DNA of 64,000 bases from CAWHNT01 sp963830775 (lineage in GTDB: Bacteria; Pseudomonadota; Alphaproteobacteria; Geminicoccales; Geminicoccaceae), in contig CAWHNT010000029.1 of NCBI GenBank assembly GCA_963830775.1, forward strand, positions 186,001-250,000, written 5' to 3'. Under the pieces are notes generated by a model, which saw only the letters and a list, made by a program, of their open reading frames with translations, was not told the origin of the DNA and made no database searches. Below, in pieces: positions 17,820 to 26,017 of the stretch; position 1 is the stretch's first letter, and each line of letters starts with the position of its first letter. The translations under genes were made by a program, and so were the position numbers.

Positions 17820-18617
17820 ATGCCATCTGACGCAGGGATGGTGCGGGAATGGCCGATGCGCGAGCAGATCACGACTGCGGTGCCGGAGAGTCTGCTCGAC
17901 GGGGTGATCGAGCAGTTTCATCCGGTTCGTGTCATCCTCTTCGGCAGCCGCGCCCGCGGGGACGCCCGGCCGGACAGCGACTACGATCTCCTGGTGGTCG
18001 TCGATGACGACCTGCCTGCCGCAAGGCGAGACGGGCACGCCGTGAATGCGGCGCGTGGGGACTACCGTGGCTCTGTCGATATCCTGCCTTGGCGGAGGTC
18101 GCTGTATGATGCTCAGCGCGGCGTGGTGGGCAGTCTCCCGTGGACGGCGGACAGAGAGGGGGTGGTCGTCTATGGCTCGAGGGCCGAACCGTTGACGGGC
18201 GATCCGGCTGGCATGCGGACGACCGTCGCTGGGGATTGGCTGAGGGCCGCGAGCGAGGACCTTCATGTCGCGCGGATATGCCTTGCCAGCAGTCCTCCGG
18301 CCGTTTCGAGCGCTGCGTTCCACTGTCAGCAATGTGCGGAGAAGCTGATCAAGGCCGCTCTGATCCTGGCTGAAACACCCTTTCCGAAGACTCACAAGCT
18401 CGCCGAGCTGATCCAGCTCCTTCCGGAGAGCGTGCCCGCGCAAACGGTTGGAGCCATGCGGCGTGTGGCCGACCTTACGCCCTGGGCGCTCTCTGGTCGG
18501 TATCCCGGCGCAGCCGAGCTGTCCGACAAGCCGCCGACGCTTCAGGGCGTCGAGACGGCGATCAGCGATCTTGAGGTGCTGCAGAACCTCGTTCGGGCTG
18601 CTGCCGAGCGGGTCTAG
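17820..18617 (+). CDS. Fused nucleotidyltransferase (MNT) and HEPN domain protein
   Basis: One polypeptide of 265 residues combines two domains usually encoded by separate, adjacent toxin-antitoxin genes. The N-terminal minimal nucleotidyltransferase has the polymerase-beta motif LFGSRARGDARPDSDYDLLV (about residues 40-59), with the GSxxxG and DxD-type acid residues, and a third acidic residue in GSVDILPW. The C-terminal HEPN domain (about 135-260) has AAFHCQQCAEKLIKAALIL and KTHKLAELI. In two-gene MNT-HEPN pairs the HEPN protein is an RNase toxin inactivated by AMPylation; the usual RxxxxxH motif is not obvious here. Start codon is uncertain (ATG at 17820, 17838 or 17856). It may be regulatory, defensive or a degenerate pair fused by deletion. 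Confidence 0.8.
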   Translation: MPSDAGMVREWPMREQITTAVPESLLDGVIEQFHPVRVILFGSRARGDARPDSDYDLLVVVDDDLPAARRDGHAVNAARGDYRGSVDILPWRRSLYDAQRGVVGSLPWTADREGVVVYGSRAEPLTGDPAGMRTTVAGDWLRAASEDLHVARICLASSPPAVSSAAFHCQQCAEKLIKAALILAETPFPKTHKLAELIQLLPESVPAQTVGAMRRVADLTPWALSGRYPGAAELSDKPPTLQGVETAISDLEVLQNLVRAAAERV

Positions 18618-18637
18618 ACCAGCGACAAGGGTGTGGG

Positions 18638-18666
18638 TTGCGCGAGCCGGCGGCCGCCGCTATAAC
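18638..18666 (+). promoter_or_regulatory. Probable promoter for rpmI-rplT
   Basis: TTGCGC (18638-18643) and TATAAC (18661-18666) are separated by 17 bases, matching sigma-70 spacing; the -10 fits the consensus at 5 of 6 positions, the -35 only in its first three. It lies 62 bp before rpmI in an otherwise GC-rich gap. Confidence 0.5.
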
Positions 18667-18728
18667 CCGCCGCCTGTTCTCGTCGCCGCGCGGCGCGCGC
18701 GATTGCTGACGTTCGGAGCTTTCCCTCC

Positions 18729-18929
18729 ATGCCGAAGATGAAGTCGAAGCGGAGCGCCGCGAAGCGGTTCTCGTTCACGGGCTCGGGCAAGGTGAAGCGC
18801 AACCACGCTTTCCACCGCCACAACCTGACCCACAAGTCGCAGGCGTCGAAGGTCGGCACCCGCGGCACCACGGTGGCCGCCGACGGCGACGCCAAGCTCA
18901 TCAAGCTGATGCTGCCCTACGGCGGCTGA
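18729..18929 (+). CDS. rpmI: 50S ribosomal protein L35
   Basis: This small, very basic 66-residue protein has the L35 signature: MPKMKSKRSAAKRFSFTGSG at the start, KVKRNHAFHRHNLTHKS, and the C-terminal IKLMLPY. It is a large-subunit ribosomal protein. Length and sequence are typical. It is followed 12 bp later by rplT, the usual pair. The usual upstream partner infC is absent here, so transcription probably begins at the promoter-like element in the gap before it. Confidence 0.96.
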   Translation: MPKMKSKRSAAKRFSFTGSGKVKRNHAFHRHNLTHKSQASKVGTRGTTVAADGDAKLIKLMLPYGG

Positions 18930-18941
18930 CGGGGACCGGTC

Positions 18942-19301
18942 ATGGCACGCGTGAAGCGGGGCGTCACGTCGCACGCCCGGCACAAGAAGGTTCTGGAGCA
19001 GGTCAAGGGCCATCGCGGCCGGCGCAGCACCACGATCAAGGTTGCCCGCCAGTCGATGGAGAAGGCGCTTCAGTACGCCTACCGCGACCGGCGGGTGAAG
19101 AAGCGCGAATTCCGCGCCCTTTGGATCCAGCGCATCAACGCGCTGGCCAGGGAGAACGGGCTCACCTACGGCCGGTTCATGCACGGACTGAAGCTCGCGG
19201 GCATCGAGCTGGACCGTAAGGTGCTGGCCGATATCGCCGTCCACGATGCGACGGCGTTTGCGGGCTTCGTGCAACAGGCCGAGGCCGCTCTCAAGGCGTG
19301 A
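18942..19301 (+). CDS. rplT: 50S ribosomal protein L20
   Basis: This 119-residue basic protein binds 23S rRNA early in 50S assembly. The family pattern is clear: MARVKRGVTSHARHKKVL at the start, KGHRGRRSTTIKVARQ, YAYRDRRVKKREFRALWIQR, and INALARENGLTYGRFMHGL. Full length and intact. It is followed by two hairpins and then pheS, the classic rpmI-rplT-pheST arrangement. Confidence 0.96.
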   Translation: MARVKRGVTSHARHKKVLEQVKGHRGRRSTTIKVARQSMEKALQYAYRDRRVKKREFRALWIQRINALARENGLTYGRFMHGLKLAGIELDRKVLADIAVHDATAFAGFVQQAEAALKA

Positions 19302-19307
19302 CAGCCG

Positions 19308-19329
19308 GCGGCACCCTGCAGGGTGCCGC
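19308..19329 (+). promoter_or_regulatory. Perfect hairpin between rplT and the terminator
   Basis: GCGGCACCC-TGCA-GGGTGCCGC is a perfect 9-bp inverted repeat with a 4-base centre, seven bases after the rplT stop. It sits just before the terminator at 19347 and could act as an mRNA 3'-end stabiliser or an anti-terminator partner. Confidence 0.5.
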
Positions 19330-19346
19330 TCGGATCGAACCGAAGA

Positions 19347-19368
19347 GGGGCCTCGGAGGCCCCTTTTT
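19347..19368 (+). terminator. Rho-independent terminator/attenuator between rplT and pheS
   Basis: GGGGCCT-CGG-AGGCCCC forms a 7-bp stem with a 3-base loop and is followed by five T residues. It separates ribosomal from pheST transcription and could be an attenuator for pheST, as known in this position in enterobacteria; no Phe-rich leader peptide was recognised. Confidence 0.8.
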
Positions 19369-19421
19369 GCTGTCGTCACGGCGCCCTCGTCGGGTCGGGC
19401 GCTGGACGTGGGAGGTCGAGG

Positions 19422-20502
19422 ATGGAGGCTGAGCTCCAGCGCTTGCGCGAGGGCGTCCTGGCCGGGCTCGCCGGGGCCGCCGACCTGCGTGCCCTGGACG
19501 AGGTCAGGGTGGCGGCTCTCGGCAAGAAGGGCAGCGTCACCGAGCTCGTGAAGAGCCTGGGTGCCCTGCCGCCCGAGCAGCGGCGCGAGGCCGGGCAGTC
19601 CTTCAACGCCCTCAAGCGCGAGCTCGAGGAGGCCCTGACCGTCCGCAAGGCCGAGCTGGAGAGGTCGGCTGTGGCGGCCCGCCTCGCCGCCGAGCGGATC
19701 GACGTGACGCTCCCGCCGCGCGAGCGGCCGGAGGGGCGCATCCATCCGGTGAGCCAAGTGACGGACGAGATCGTGGCGATCTTCGCCGACATGGGCTTCG
19801 CGGTCGCGGAGGGGCCCAGATATCGAGGACGACTGGCACAATTTCGAGGCACTCAACATCCCGCCCGAGCATCCGGCCCGGCAGATGCACGACACCTTCT
19901 ATCTGGAGGCCCTGCAGGACGGGGCACCTCTGCTCCTGCGCACGCACACGAGCCCGGTCCAGATCAGGACCATGCTGGCCGGCAAGCCGCCGTTCCGGAT
20001 CATCGCCCCCGGCCGCACCTACCGGCGCGATTCGGACATGACCCACACGCCCATGTTCCATCAGGTGGAAGGGCTGGTGATCGACCGCGAAACCCATATG
20101 GGCCACCTGAAGGGCTGCCTGATCGACTTCGTCGGCGCCTTTTTCGAGCGCGATCAGGTGCCGGTCCGTTTCCGCCCGAGCTATTTCCCCTTCACCGAGC
20201 CCTCGGCCGAGATGGATGTCGGCTGCCGCCGCTCGCGCGATGAGCTCCTGATCGGCGAAGGCAGCGACTGGCTGGAGATCCTGGGCTGCGGGATGGTGCA
20301 TCCGCGTGTGCTCCAGGCGGTGGGCCTCGACCCCGACGAGTGGCAGGGCTTCGCCTTCGGCATGGGCATCGATCGGGTGGCGATGCTGAAGTACGGCATT
20401 CCCGATCTCCGCACCTTCTTCGAGTCCGATCTGCGCTGGATTCGCCACTACGGCTTCCTGCCGCTCGACGTCCCTTCAACCTATGCCGGGCTTTCGCGAT
20501 GA
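19422..20502 (+). CDS. pheS: Phenylalanyl-tRNA synthetase alpha subunit, one extra base at 19818
   Basis: PheS is the catalytic subunit of the essential alpha2-beta2 tRNA synthetase. ATG 19422 follows a GGGAGG ribosome site and begins MEAELQRLREGVLAGL. The coiled-coil N-terminus and RIHPVSQVTDEIVAIFADMG are in the first frame up to FAVAEGP. Then GGGCCC-A-GATATC has one extra A. Skipping it yields DIEDDWHNFEALNIPPEHPA, followed by class II motif 2 (RTHTSPVQIRTM, FRIIAPGRTYR), VEGLVIDRETHMGHLKG and motif 3 (FAFGMGIDRVAMLKYGI). The restored protein is 359 residues, normal for the family. Since the gene is essential, the extra base is probably a sequence error. The stop overlaps the pheT start (ATGA). 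Confidence 0.92.
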
Positions 20503-22902
20503 AGCTCACGCTCCCTTGGCTCAAGGAGCATCTGGAGACCGACGCCACGGTCGAGCGCATCTGCGACACGCTCACTGCGTTGGGCCTTGAGGTCGAGAGC
20601 GTCACCGATCCTGGTGCCGCGCTTGCGCCATTCTCGGTCGCCTATGTCCGTGAGGCTCGCCAGCATCCCAATGCCGATCGTCTCCGCCTCTGTACCGTCG
20701 AGACCCGCGAGGGCGTGCTCGAGGTCGTCTGCGGTGCCCCCAACGCCCGCACCGGCATGAAGGGCGTCTTCGCCCCGATCGGCTCCGTCATTCCGGCCAC
20801 GGGCGACGTGCTGAAGAAGGCCGCGATCCGCGGTGTCGCCAGCAACGGCATGCTCTGCTCCGCGCGCGAGCTGGGGCTGGGCCTGGAGCATGACGGCATC
20901 ATCGAGCTGCCTGAGGACTCGGAAGTCGGGGCGCCCGCGGCCAGTGCCCTGGGCCTCGAAGGGCCGGTGATCGAGGTCAAGCTCACCCCCGACCGCGCCG
21001 ACTGCTTCGGCGTGAACGGCATCGCCCGCGACCTCGCGGCAGCGGGACTTAGGCCGGCTCCATGTACGCGACTTCAGCGCCGTCCCGCCGCAGGCGCCGA
21101 TCGGCCCTGCCATACGGCTCGATTTCCCGCCCGGCGAGGAGAAGGCCTGTCCTCTCTTCCTCGGCCGGATCATCCGTGGGGTGAGGAACGGCCCGAGCCC
21201 GGACTGGCTGCAGAACCGGCTGAAGGCTATCGGCCTGCGACCGATCTCGGTGCTCGTGGACATCACCAACTACGTCACGTTCGACCTCTGCCGGCCGCTG
21301 CATGTCTTCGATGCCGCGAAGCTTCGGGGCGATCTGACGCTCCGCTTTGCGCGGGCGGGCGAGCAGCTCCAGGCCCTGGACGGCAGGACCTACACGCTCG
21401 ACCCCGGCATAACCGTGATCGCCGACGAGGCCGGGCCAGTAAGCCTCGGCGGCATCATGGGCGGGGAAGGGTCCGGCGTCACCGCGGACACGACCGACGT
21501 GCTGCTCGAGGTCGCCCTGTTCGATCCCCTGCGCACGGCCGCCACCGGCCGCAAGCTCGGGATCGAGAGCGACGCCCGCACCCGCTTTGAGCGCGGCCTG
21601 GACCCGGCGCTGGTGCATTCGGCCACGGAATACGCGACGCGGCTCATTCTCCAGCTCTGCGGCGGCGAGGCCGGGCCGATCGTGGCGGCCGGCCACCCCC
21701 CGGCCGGCCCGGAGGCCCTCCGCTTCCGCCGCTCGTCCGTGCGCCGTCTGGCCGGCATCGAGCTCGAGGCGCACGAGGTCGAGGCCATGCTCCCGCATCT
21801 GGGCTTCCTCGTCGAGGGCGGCCCGGAGCAGTACGAGGTCACCCCGCCAACCTGGCGGCACGACGTCACCACCGAGGCCTGCATCGTCGAGGAGCTGGCA
21901 CGCCTGCACGGCTACGACCGCATCCCGGCCGTCTCCCTGCGCCGCGATATGGCCGTCAACGCCGGCGTGCTCACGGCCGAGCAGCGCCGCCGCGGTGCCG
22001 TTCGTCGTGCGGTCGCCAGCCAGGGTCTGGCCGAGGCCGTGACCTGGTCGTTCATCCCGCCCGAGCACGCCCGGCTCTTCGGCGAGGGTGAACCGGTCAT
22101 GATGCAGAACCCGCTCAATGCCGAGCTCTCGGCCATGCGGCCGTCGCTGCTGCCGAACCTCGTGACGGCCGCCAAGCGCAACCACGACCGCAAGCAGGAG
22201 CAGGGCGGGCTGTTCGAGGTCGGCCCGCGCTATACCGGGAGCAGGCCCGGCGAGCAGGCGACCGCCCTGGCCGGGCTCCGCTACGGTGCCGCCGGCCCGC
22301 GGAGCTGGGCCGAGCCGATGCGGGCGGTTGATGCGCTCGACGCCAAGGCCGATGCGATGGCAGCCCTCGCTGCCGCCGGCATCCGGCCCGAGCAGGTGCA
22401 GAGTGCCCCAGGTGGAGCGCCTGCCTGGTACCATCCGGGCCGGTCCGGCCGCCTCGTTCAGGGTGCCTTGACCCTGGCCAGCTTCGGCGAGCTGCATCCC
22501 GAGCTGCTGCGGACGTTCGATATCGGCTTCCCCGTGGTCGGCTTCGAGCTCGACCTCGACCCGCTGCCGCGCCCGAAGGCACGCCCGAGCAAGGCGCGGC
22601 CGGCGCTGGAGGCGTTGCCGTTCCCGCCGGTCGATCGCGACTTCGCCTTCATCGTCGACGCAGACGTGCCGGCCGCCCGCCTGCTCGACGCCGTCCGCGG
22701 GGCCGAGCGCAGGCTGATCCGCGAGGTGCGGCTGTTCGACGTCTACGAGGGCAAGGGTGTGCCGGAGGGGAAGAAGTCGCTGGCCGTCGCCGTGCGCCTG
22801 CAGGCCGCGGACCGGACGCTCGCGGAAGCGGAGATCGAGCAGGTAGCGGGCCGGATCGTCGCTTCTGTGGAGAAGGGGACGGGTGCCGTGCTGCGGGGGT
22901 GA
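20499..22902 (+). CDS. pheT: Phenylalanyl-tRNA synthetase beta subunit, one extra base near 21050
   Basis: PheT completes PheRS and carries the tRNA-binding and editing domains. The first frame gives MKLTLPWLKEHLETDATVER, the EMAP-like tRNA-binding domain (HPNADRLRLCTVE, LEVVCGAPNAR) and KLTPDRADCFGVNGIARDLA. After AAAGL the frame breaks at CTT-A-GGC (21048-21053). The +1 frame then gives HVRDFSAVPP, the B3/B4 domain (LVDITNYVTFDLCRPLHVFD), B5 and catalytic-like modules, and ends with VRLFDVYEGKGVPEGKKSLA. The restored length is 800 residues, as expected. As an essential gene next to an equally broken pheS, error is more likely than decay. The shift sequence happens to equal the yeast Ty1 +1 frameshift heptamer CTTAGGC. 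Confidence 0.92.
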
Positions 22903-23061
22903 GCGGCTCGACCGTCCGCGCGCCGCTCGCTATCATGCCGGCCGAAAACGGGGAGGTCCCAAGCGCCGCATCAGCACCGCAGGGCTCCGTTCCGCAAGGT
23001 TTGGCGCGAGCGAGGCGGCACCGCACATAGGTGAGCGCTGTGCTCCCTGGCACGAGATCAC

Positions 23062-24858
23062 ATGACCGACCTCTCCCGCATCCGCAACTTCGCCATCGTG
23101 GCGCATATCGACCACGGCAAGTCGACATTGGCCGACCGGCTGATCGAACGCTGCGGTGGCCTGGAAGCGCGCGAGATGACCACGCAGGTGCTCGATTCGA
23201 TGGACATCGAGCGCGAGCGCGGCATCACGATCAAGGCGCAGACCGTCCGGCTTCGCTACCGCGCCCGCGACGGCCAGGACTTCGTCTTCAACCTCATCGA
23301 CACGCCGGGCCATGTCGACTTCTCCTACGAGGTCAGCCGCTCCATGCGCGCCTGCGAAGGCGCCTTGCTGCTGGTCGACGCCACGCAGGGCGTGGAGGCG
23401 CAGACGCTCGCCAATGCCTACCAGGCGATCGACGCCGACCTCGAGATCGTTCCCGTCCTGAACAAGATCGACCTGCCGGCAGCCGAGCCCGACCGCATCC
23501 GGCAGCAGATCGAGGACATTATCGGCCTCGACGCCTCGGACGCGCTGATGATCTCGGCCAAGACCGGGGTCGGCATCGACGAGGTGCTGGAGGCGATCGT
23601 CCAGCGTCTGCCGGCTCCCAAGGGCGACGCCGGGGCGCCGCTCCAGGCGCTCGTCGTCGACAGCTGGTACGACAGCTATCTCGGTGTCGTGACGCTGCTC
23701 CGGGTCCGCAACGGCACCTTGCGCAAGGGCCAGAAGGTCCGCTTCATGGGCACCGGTGCTGCCCACCAGCTCGACCGGGTGGGCGTGTTCACGCCGAAGC
23801 CGCTCCTGGTCGATGAGCTGGGGCCGGGCGAGGTCGGCTTCATCACCGCCGGCATCAAGGAGATCGCCGACGCACGGGTGGGCGACACGCTCACCGATGA
23901 TCGCAAGCCCGCAGACTCCATGTTGCCGGGCTTCCGGCCGTCCCAGCCGGTCGTGTTCTGCGGCATGTATCCGACCGATGCCGCCGAGTACGAGAACCTG
24001 CGCGACAGCCTGGGCAAGCTGCGGCTCAACGATTCCAGCTTCGAGTTCGAGCCCGAGAGCTCAGGTGCACTGGGCCTGGGCTTCCGCTGCGGCTTTTTGG
24101 GCCTCCTGCACCTGGAGATCGTCCAGGAGCGGCTCGAGCGCGAGTTCAACCTCGACCTCGTCATCACCGCCCCCTCGGTGGTCTACCGGATCCACGAGAC
24201 CGGCGGCGAGGTCCAGGAGCTGCACAACCCCGCCGACTATCCCGACCCGACCCGGATCGACCATGTCGAGGAGCCCTGGATCAAGGCCACCATCCTGGTC
24301 CCGGATGAGTTTCTGGGCCCGATCCTCCAGCTCTGCACCGAGAAGCGCGGCGTGCAGCTGGACCTGACCTATGTCGGCAACCGTGCCATGGTGGTCTACC
24401 GCTTGCCGCTCAACGAGGTGGTCTACGACTTCTACGACCGCCTCAAATCGAGCAGCCGCGGCTATGCCAGCTTCGACTACGTGCTCGACGGCTACGGCCA
24501 GAGCGACCTAGTCAAGCTCGATATCCTGATCAACGGCGACCGGGTCGACAGCCTCTCCATGATCGTCCACCGCAGCATGGCCGAGAGCCGCGGCCGCGGC
24601 GTGTGCGAGAAGCTCCGCGACCTGATCCCGCGGCAGATGTACCAAGTGGCGATCCAGGCCGCGATCGGCGGCAAGATCGTCGCCCGCGAGACCGTCAAGG
24701 CCTTCCGCAAGGACGTGCTGGCCAAGTGCTACGGCGGCGACATCACCAGGAAGCGAAAGCTCCTGGAGAAGCAGAAGGAAGGCAAGAAGCGCATGCGCCA
24801 GGTGGGGCAGGTGGAAATCCCCCAGGAGGCGTTCCTGGCGGCGTTGAAGATGGGGTGA
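23062..24858 (+). CDS. lepA: Elongation factor 4 (back-translocating GTPase)
   Basis: This 598-residue translational GTPase is intact. G1 AHIDHGKST (about 14-22), G2 region RERGITIKAQT, G3 DTPGHVDFSYEV, G4 NKIDLPAA and G5 SAKTGVGI are all visible. The EF4-specific C-terminus is present (RKRKLLEKQKEGKKRMRQVG), ending VEIPQEAFLAALKMG. It acts on ribosomes under ionic or other stress and influences membrane-protein and initiation steps. It sits 159 bp after pheT with no clear shared operon signal. Confidence 0.97.
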   Translation: MTDLSRIRNFAIVAHIDHGKSTLADRLIERCGGLEAREMTTQVLDSMDIERERGITIKAQTVRLRYRARDGQDFVFNLIDTPGHVDFSYEVSRSMRACEGALLLVDATQGVEAQTLANAYQAIDADLEIVPVLNKIDLPAAEPDRIRQQIEDIIGLDASDALMISAKTGVGIDEVLEAIVQRLPAPKGDAGAPLQALVVDSWYDSYLGVVTLLRVRNGTLRKGQKVRFMGTGAAHQLDRVGVFTPKPLLVDELGPGEVGFITAGIKEIADARVGDTLTDDRKPADSMLPGFRPSQPVVFCGMYPTDAAEYENLRDSLGKLRLNDSSFEFEPESSGALGLGFRCGFLGLLHLEIVQERLEREFNLDLVITAPSVVYRIHETGGEVQELHNPADYPDPTRIDHVEEPWIKATILVPDEFLGPILQLCTEKRGVQLDLTYVGNRAMVVYRLPLNEVVYDFYDRLKSSSRGYASFDYVLDGYGQSDLVKLDILINGDRVDSLSMIVHRSMAESRGRGVCEKLRDLIPRQMYQVAIQAAIGGKIVARETVKAFRKDVLAKCYGGDITRKRKLLEKQKEGKKRMRQVGQVEIPQEAFLAALKMG

Positions 24859-24941
24859 GGTGCGACGGCTGGTCCCGGGCGCGGATCGAACGATCGTCCG
24901 GGCACTATTCGAGCTTAAGGGATGATCACCGTCGCCTCAGC

Positions 24942-25256
24942 TCAGTCGAACCCTCTTCCCCTCCCGCTGCCGCTTCCGCGACAAGCGAAGAACAGCACCG
25001 CCCCCAGGATTCCCAAGACAAGCCAGGCCGGCAGGCCGAGCACCCAAGCGATCGGTGGCCACACACCGGGCGATACGCTCTTCTCGATCAGCGCCTGGAA
25101 CCCCACGAGGCTGTTGGCGTGGACCTGGTACCAGATCGAGCCCAGCGCGATCGGGCGATAGCCGCCCTGGGCCAGGAAGGAGAAGAGTTGGGCCACGAGC
25201 GTCGCGGCGGCGAGCAGGAGCAGCACGGCACCGATGCCAAAGCCCAACCGCCTCAC
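24942..25256 (-). CDS. Small membrane protein of unknown function
   Basis: This is a protein of 104 residues with two hydrophobic segments: FGIGAVLLLLAAATLVAQLF (about 5-24) and IAWVLGLPAWLVLGILGAVL (about 73-92). A Gly/Arg-rich tail follows (RGSGSGRGRG). GTG at 25256 is chosen because GGGGGAG lies at good distance on the minus strand; the longer open frame upstream overlaps the tRNA gene and is not coding. The middle segment (YRPIALGSIWYQVHANSLVG) is well formed and GC3 is high, so it looks real. No function is suggested by sequence or neighbours. Confidence 0.65.
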   Translation of the reverse strand: MRRLGFGIGAVLLLLAAATLVAQLFSFLAQGGYRPIALGSIWYQVHANSLVGFQALIEKSVSPGVWPPIAWVLGLPAWLVLGILGAVLFFACRGSGSGRGRGFD

Positions 25257-25362
25257 GCCGCAATCTCCCCCTTGAGCGAACGGGGCCGCACCATGGCCGA
25301 ACCCGCATGCGCTCGCAACCGGTTGCGGGCAACGGCCCGGCCCCCTATTTTCGGGGCGCCCC

Positions 25363-25450
25363 GGAGGGATGGCCGAGCGGTTTAAGGCGCACGCCTGGAA
25401 AGCGTGTTGGGGGCAACTCCTCGCGGGTTCAAATCCCGCTCCCTCCGCCA
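25363..25450 (+). tRNA. tRNA-Ser (anticodon GGA)
   Basis: The 88-base gene includes an encoded CCA. The acceptor stem pairs GGAGGGA with TCCCTCC, the D arm has GGCCGAGCGGTTTAAGGC, the anticodon stem-loop CACGC-CTGGAAA-GCGTG places GGA at 25397-25399, and the long variable arm (TTGGGGGCAACTCCTCG) is typical of serine tRNAs. The T arm is GCGGGTTCAAATCCCGC. All arms pair well. Confidence 0.96.
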
Positions 25451-25519
25451 CATGCCTCCGATCTGCAAGCAATCTCCGGCCAGCGGCGGCCTGGGGCCGC
25501 TCCCGATGGAGGAACGGCG

Positions 25520-25762
25520 ATGGAGACGCTCTCCGGCAGGCTCAGGCGGCTTGCTGCCCTTGGCGAGTTCAGCGAGCATGGCAGGGAGCTTGAGGAAGCA
25601 GCGCGAGAGGCCCAGCTGCTCGAGGCCGAAGTGCGCCATCTCCGCGCGGTGCTCGCGGGCGATGCGGCCCCGACACGCACGCCGACGAGCCAACAACGGC
25701 TCGCTGGCCCTGAGGACGAGGAGCGCCGCGGCGGCGTGCCGGGCCTGGAAGCGGACGATTAG
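25520..25762 (+). CDS. Small predicted coiled-coil protein
   Basis: This is an 80-residue open frame with ATG 25520 preceded by GGAGGAACGGCG. The first 46 residues (METLSGRLRRLAALGEFSEH, then GRELEEAAREAQLLEAEVRH) are charged and leucine-spaced, as in a short coiled coil. The tail is polar, ending GGVPGLEADD. Codon use matches the genome. No family recognised. It lies between tRNA-Ser and an inverted repeat. Confidence 0.5.
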   Translation: METLSGRLRRLAALGEFSEHGRELEEAAREAQLLEAEVRHLRAVLAGDAAPTRTPTSQQRLAGPEDEERRGGVPGLEADD

Positions 25763-25763
25763 A

Positions 25764-25790
25764 GCGCTTTCCGACGGAATGTGAAAGCGC
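25764..25790. repeat. Inverted repeat, possible dispersed element or terminator
   Basis: GCGCTTTC (25764-25771) and GAAAGCGC (25783-25790) form an 8-bp stem around an 11-base loop just after the small gene's stop. Similar GAGCGCTTTCC elements are common between genes in alphaproteobacteria. No T-run follows, so termination is not certain. Confidence 0.5.
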
Positions 25791-26017
25791 AGCCTCAAGC
25801 AGGCCAGTGGCCGGCAGCCGCCACGAAGGGTGACTGCGTGCTCGGCCTGGCTGATGACGCCCCGGCCGGCCGTCAGGCACGTCCCTGCACATAACATGGA
25901 GCACGGCGAACAGTCCTGCGTTTACCTCCATGTTGGAGCTGTTCCGGCCCCGCTGGCGCAACCGTCGCGAAGTTTGGTCCGGAGCCAGCGTCTAGTGAGC
26001 CACTCAGGGAGGATCGA

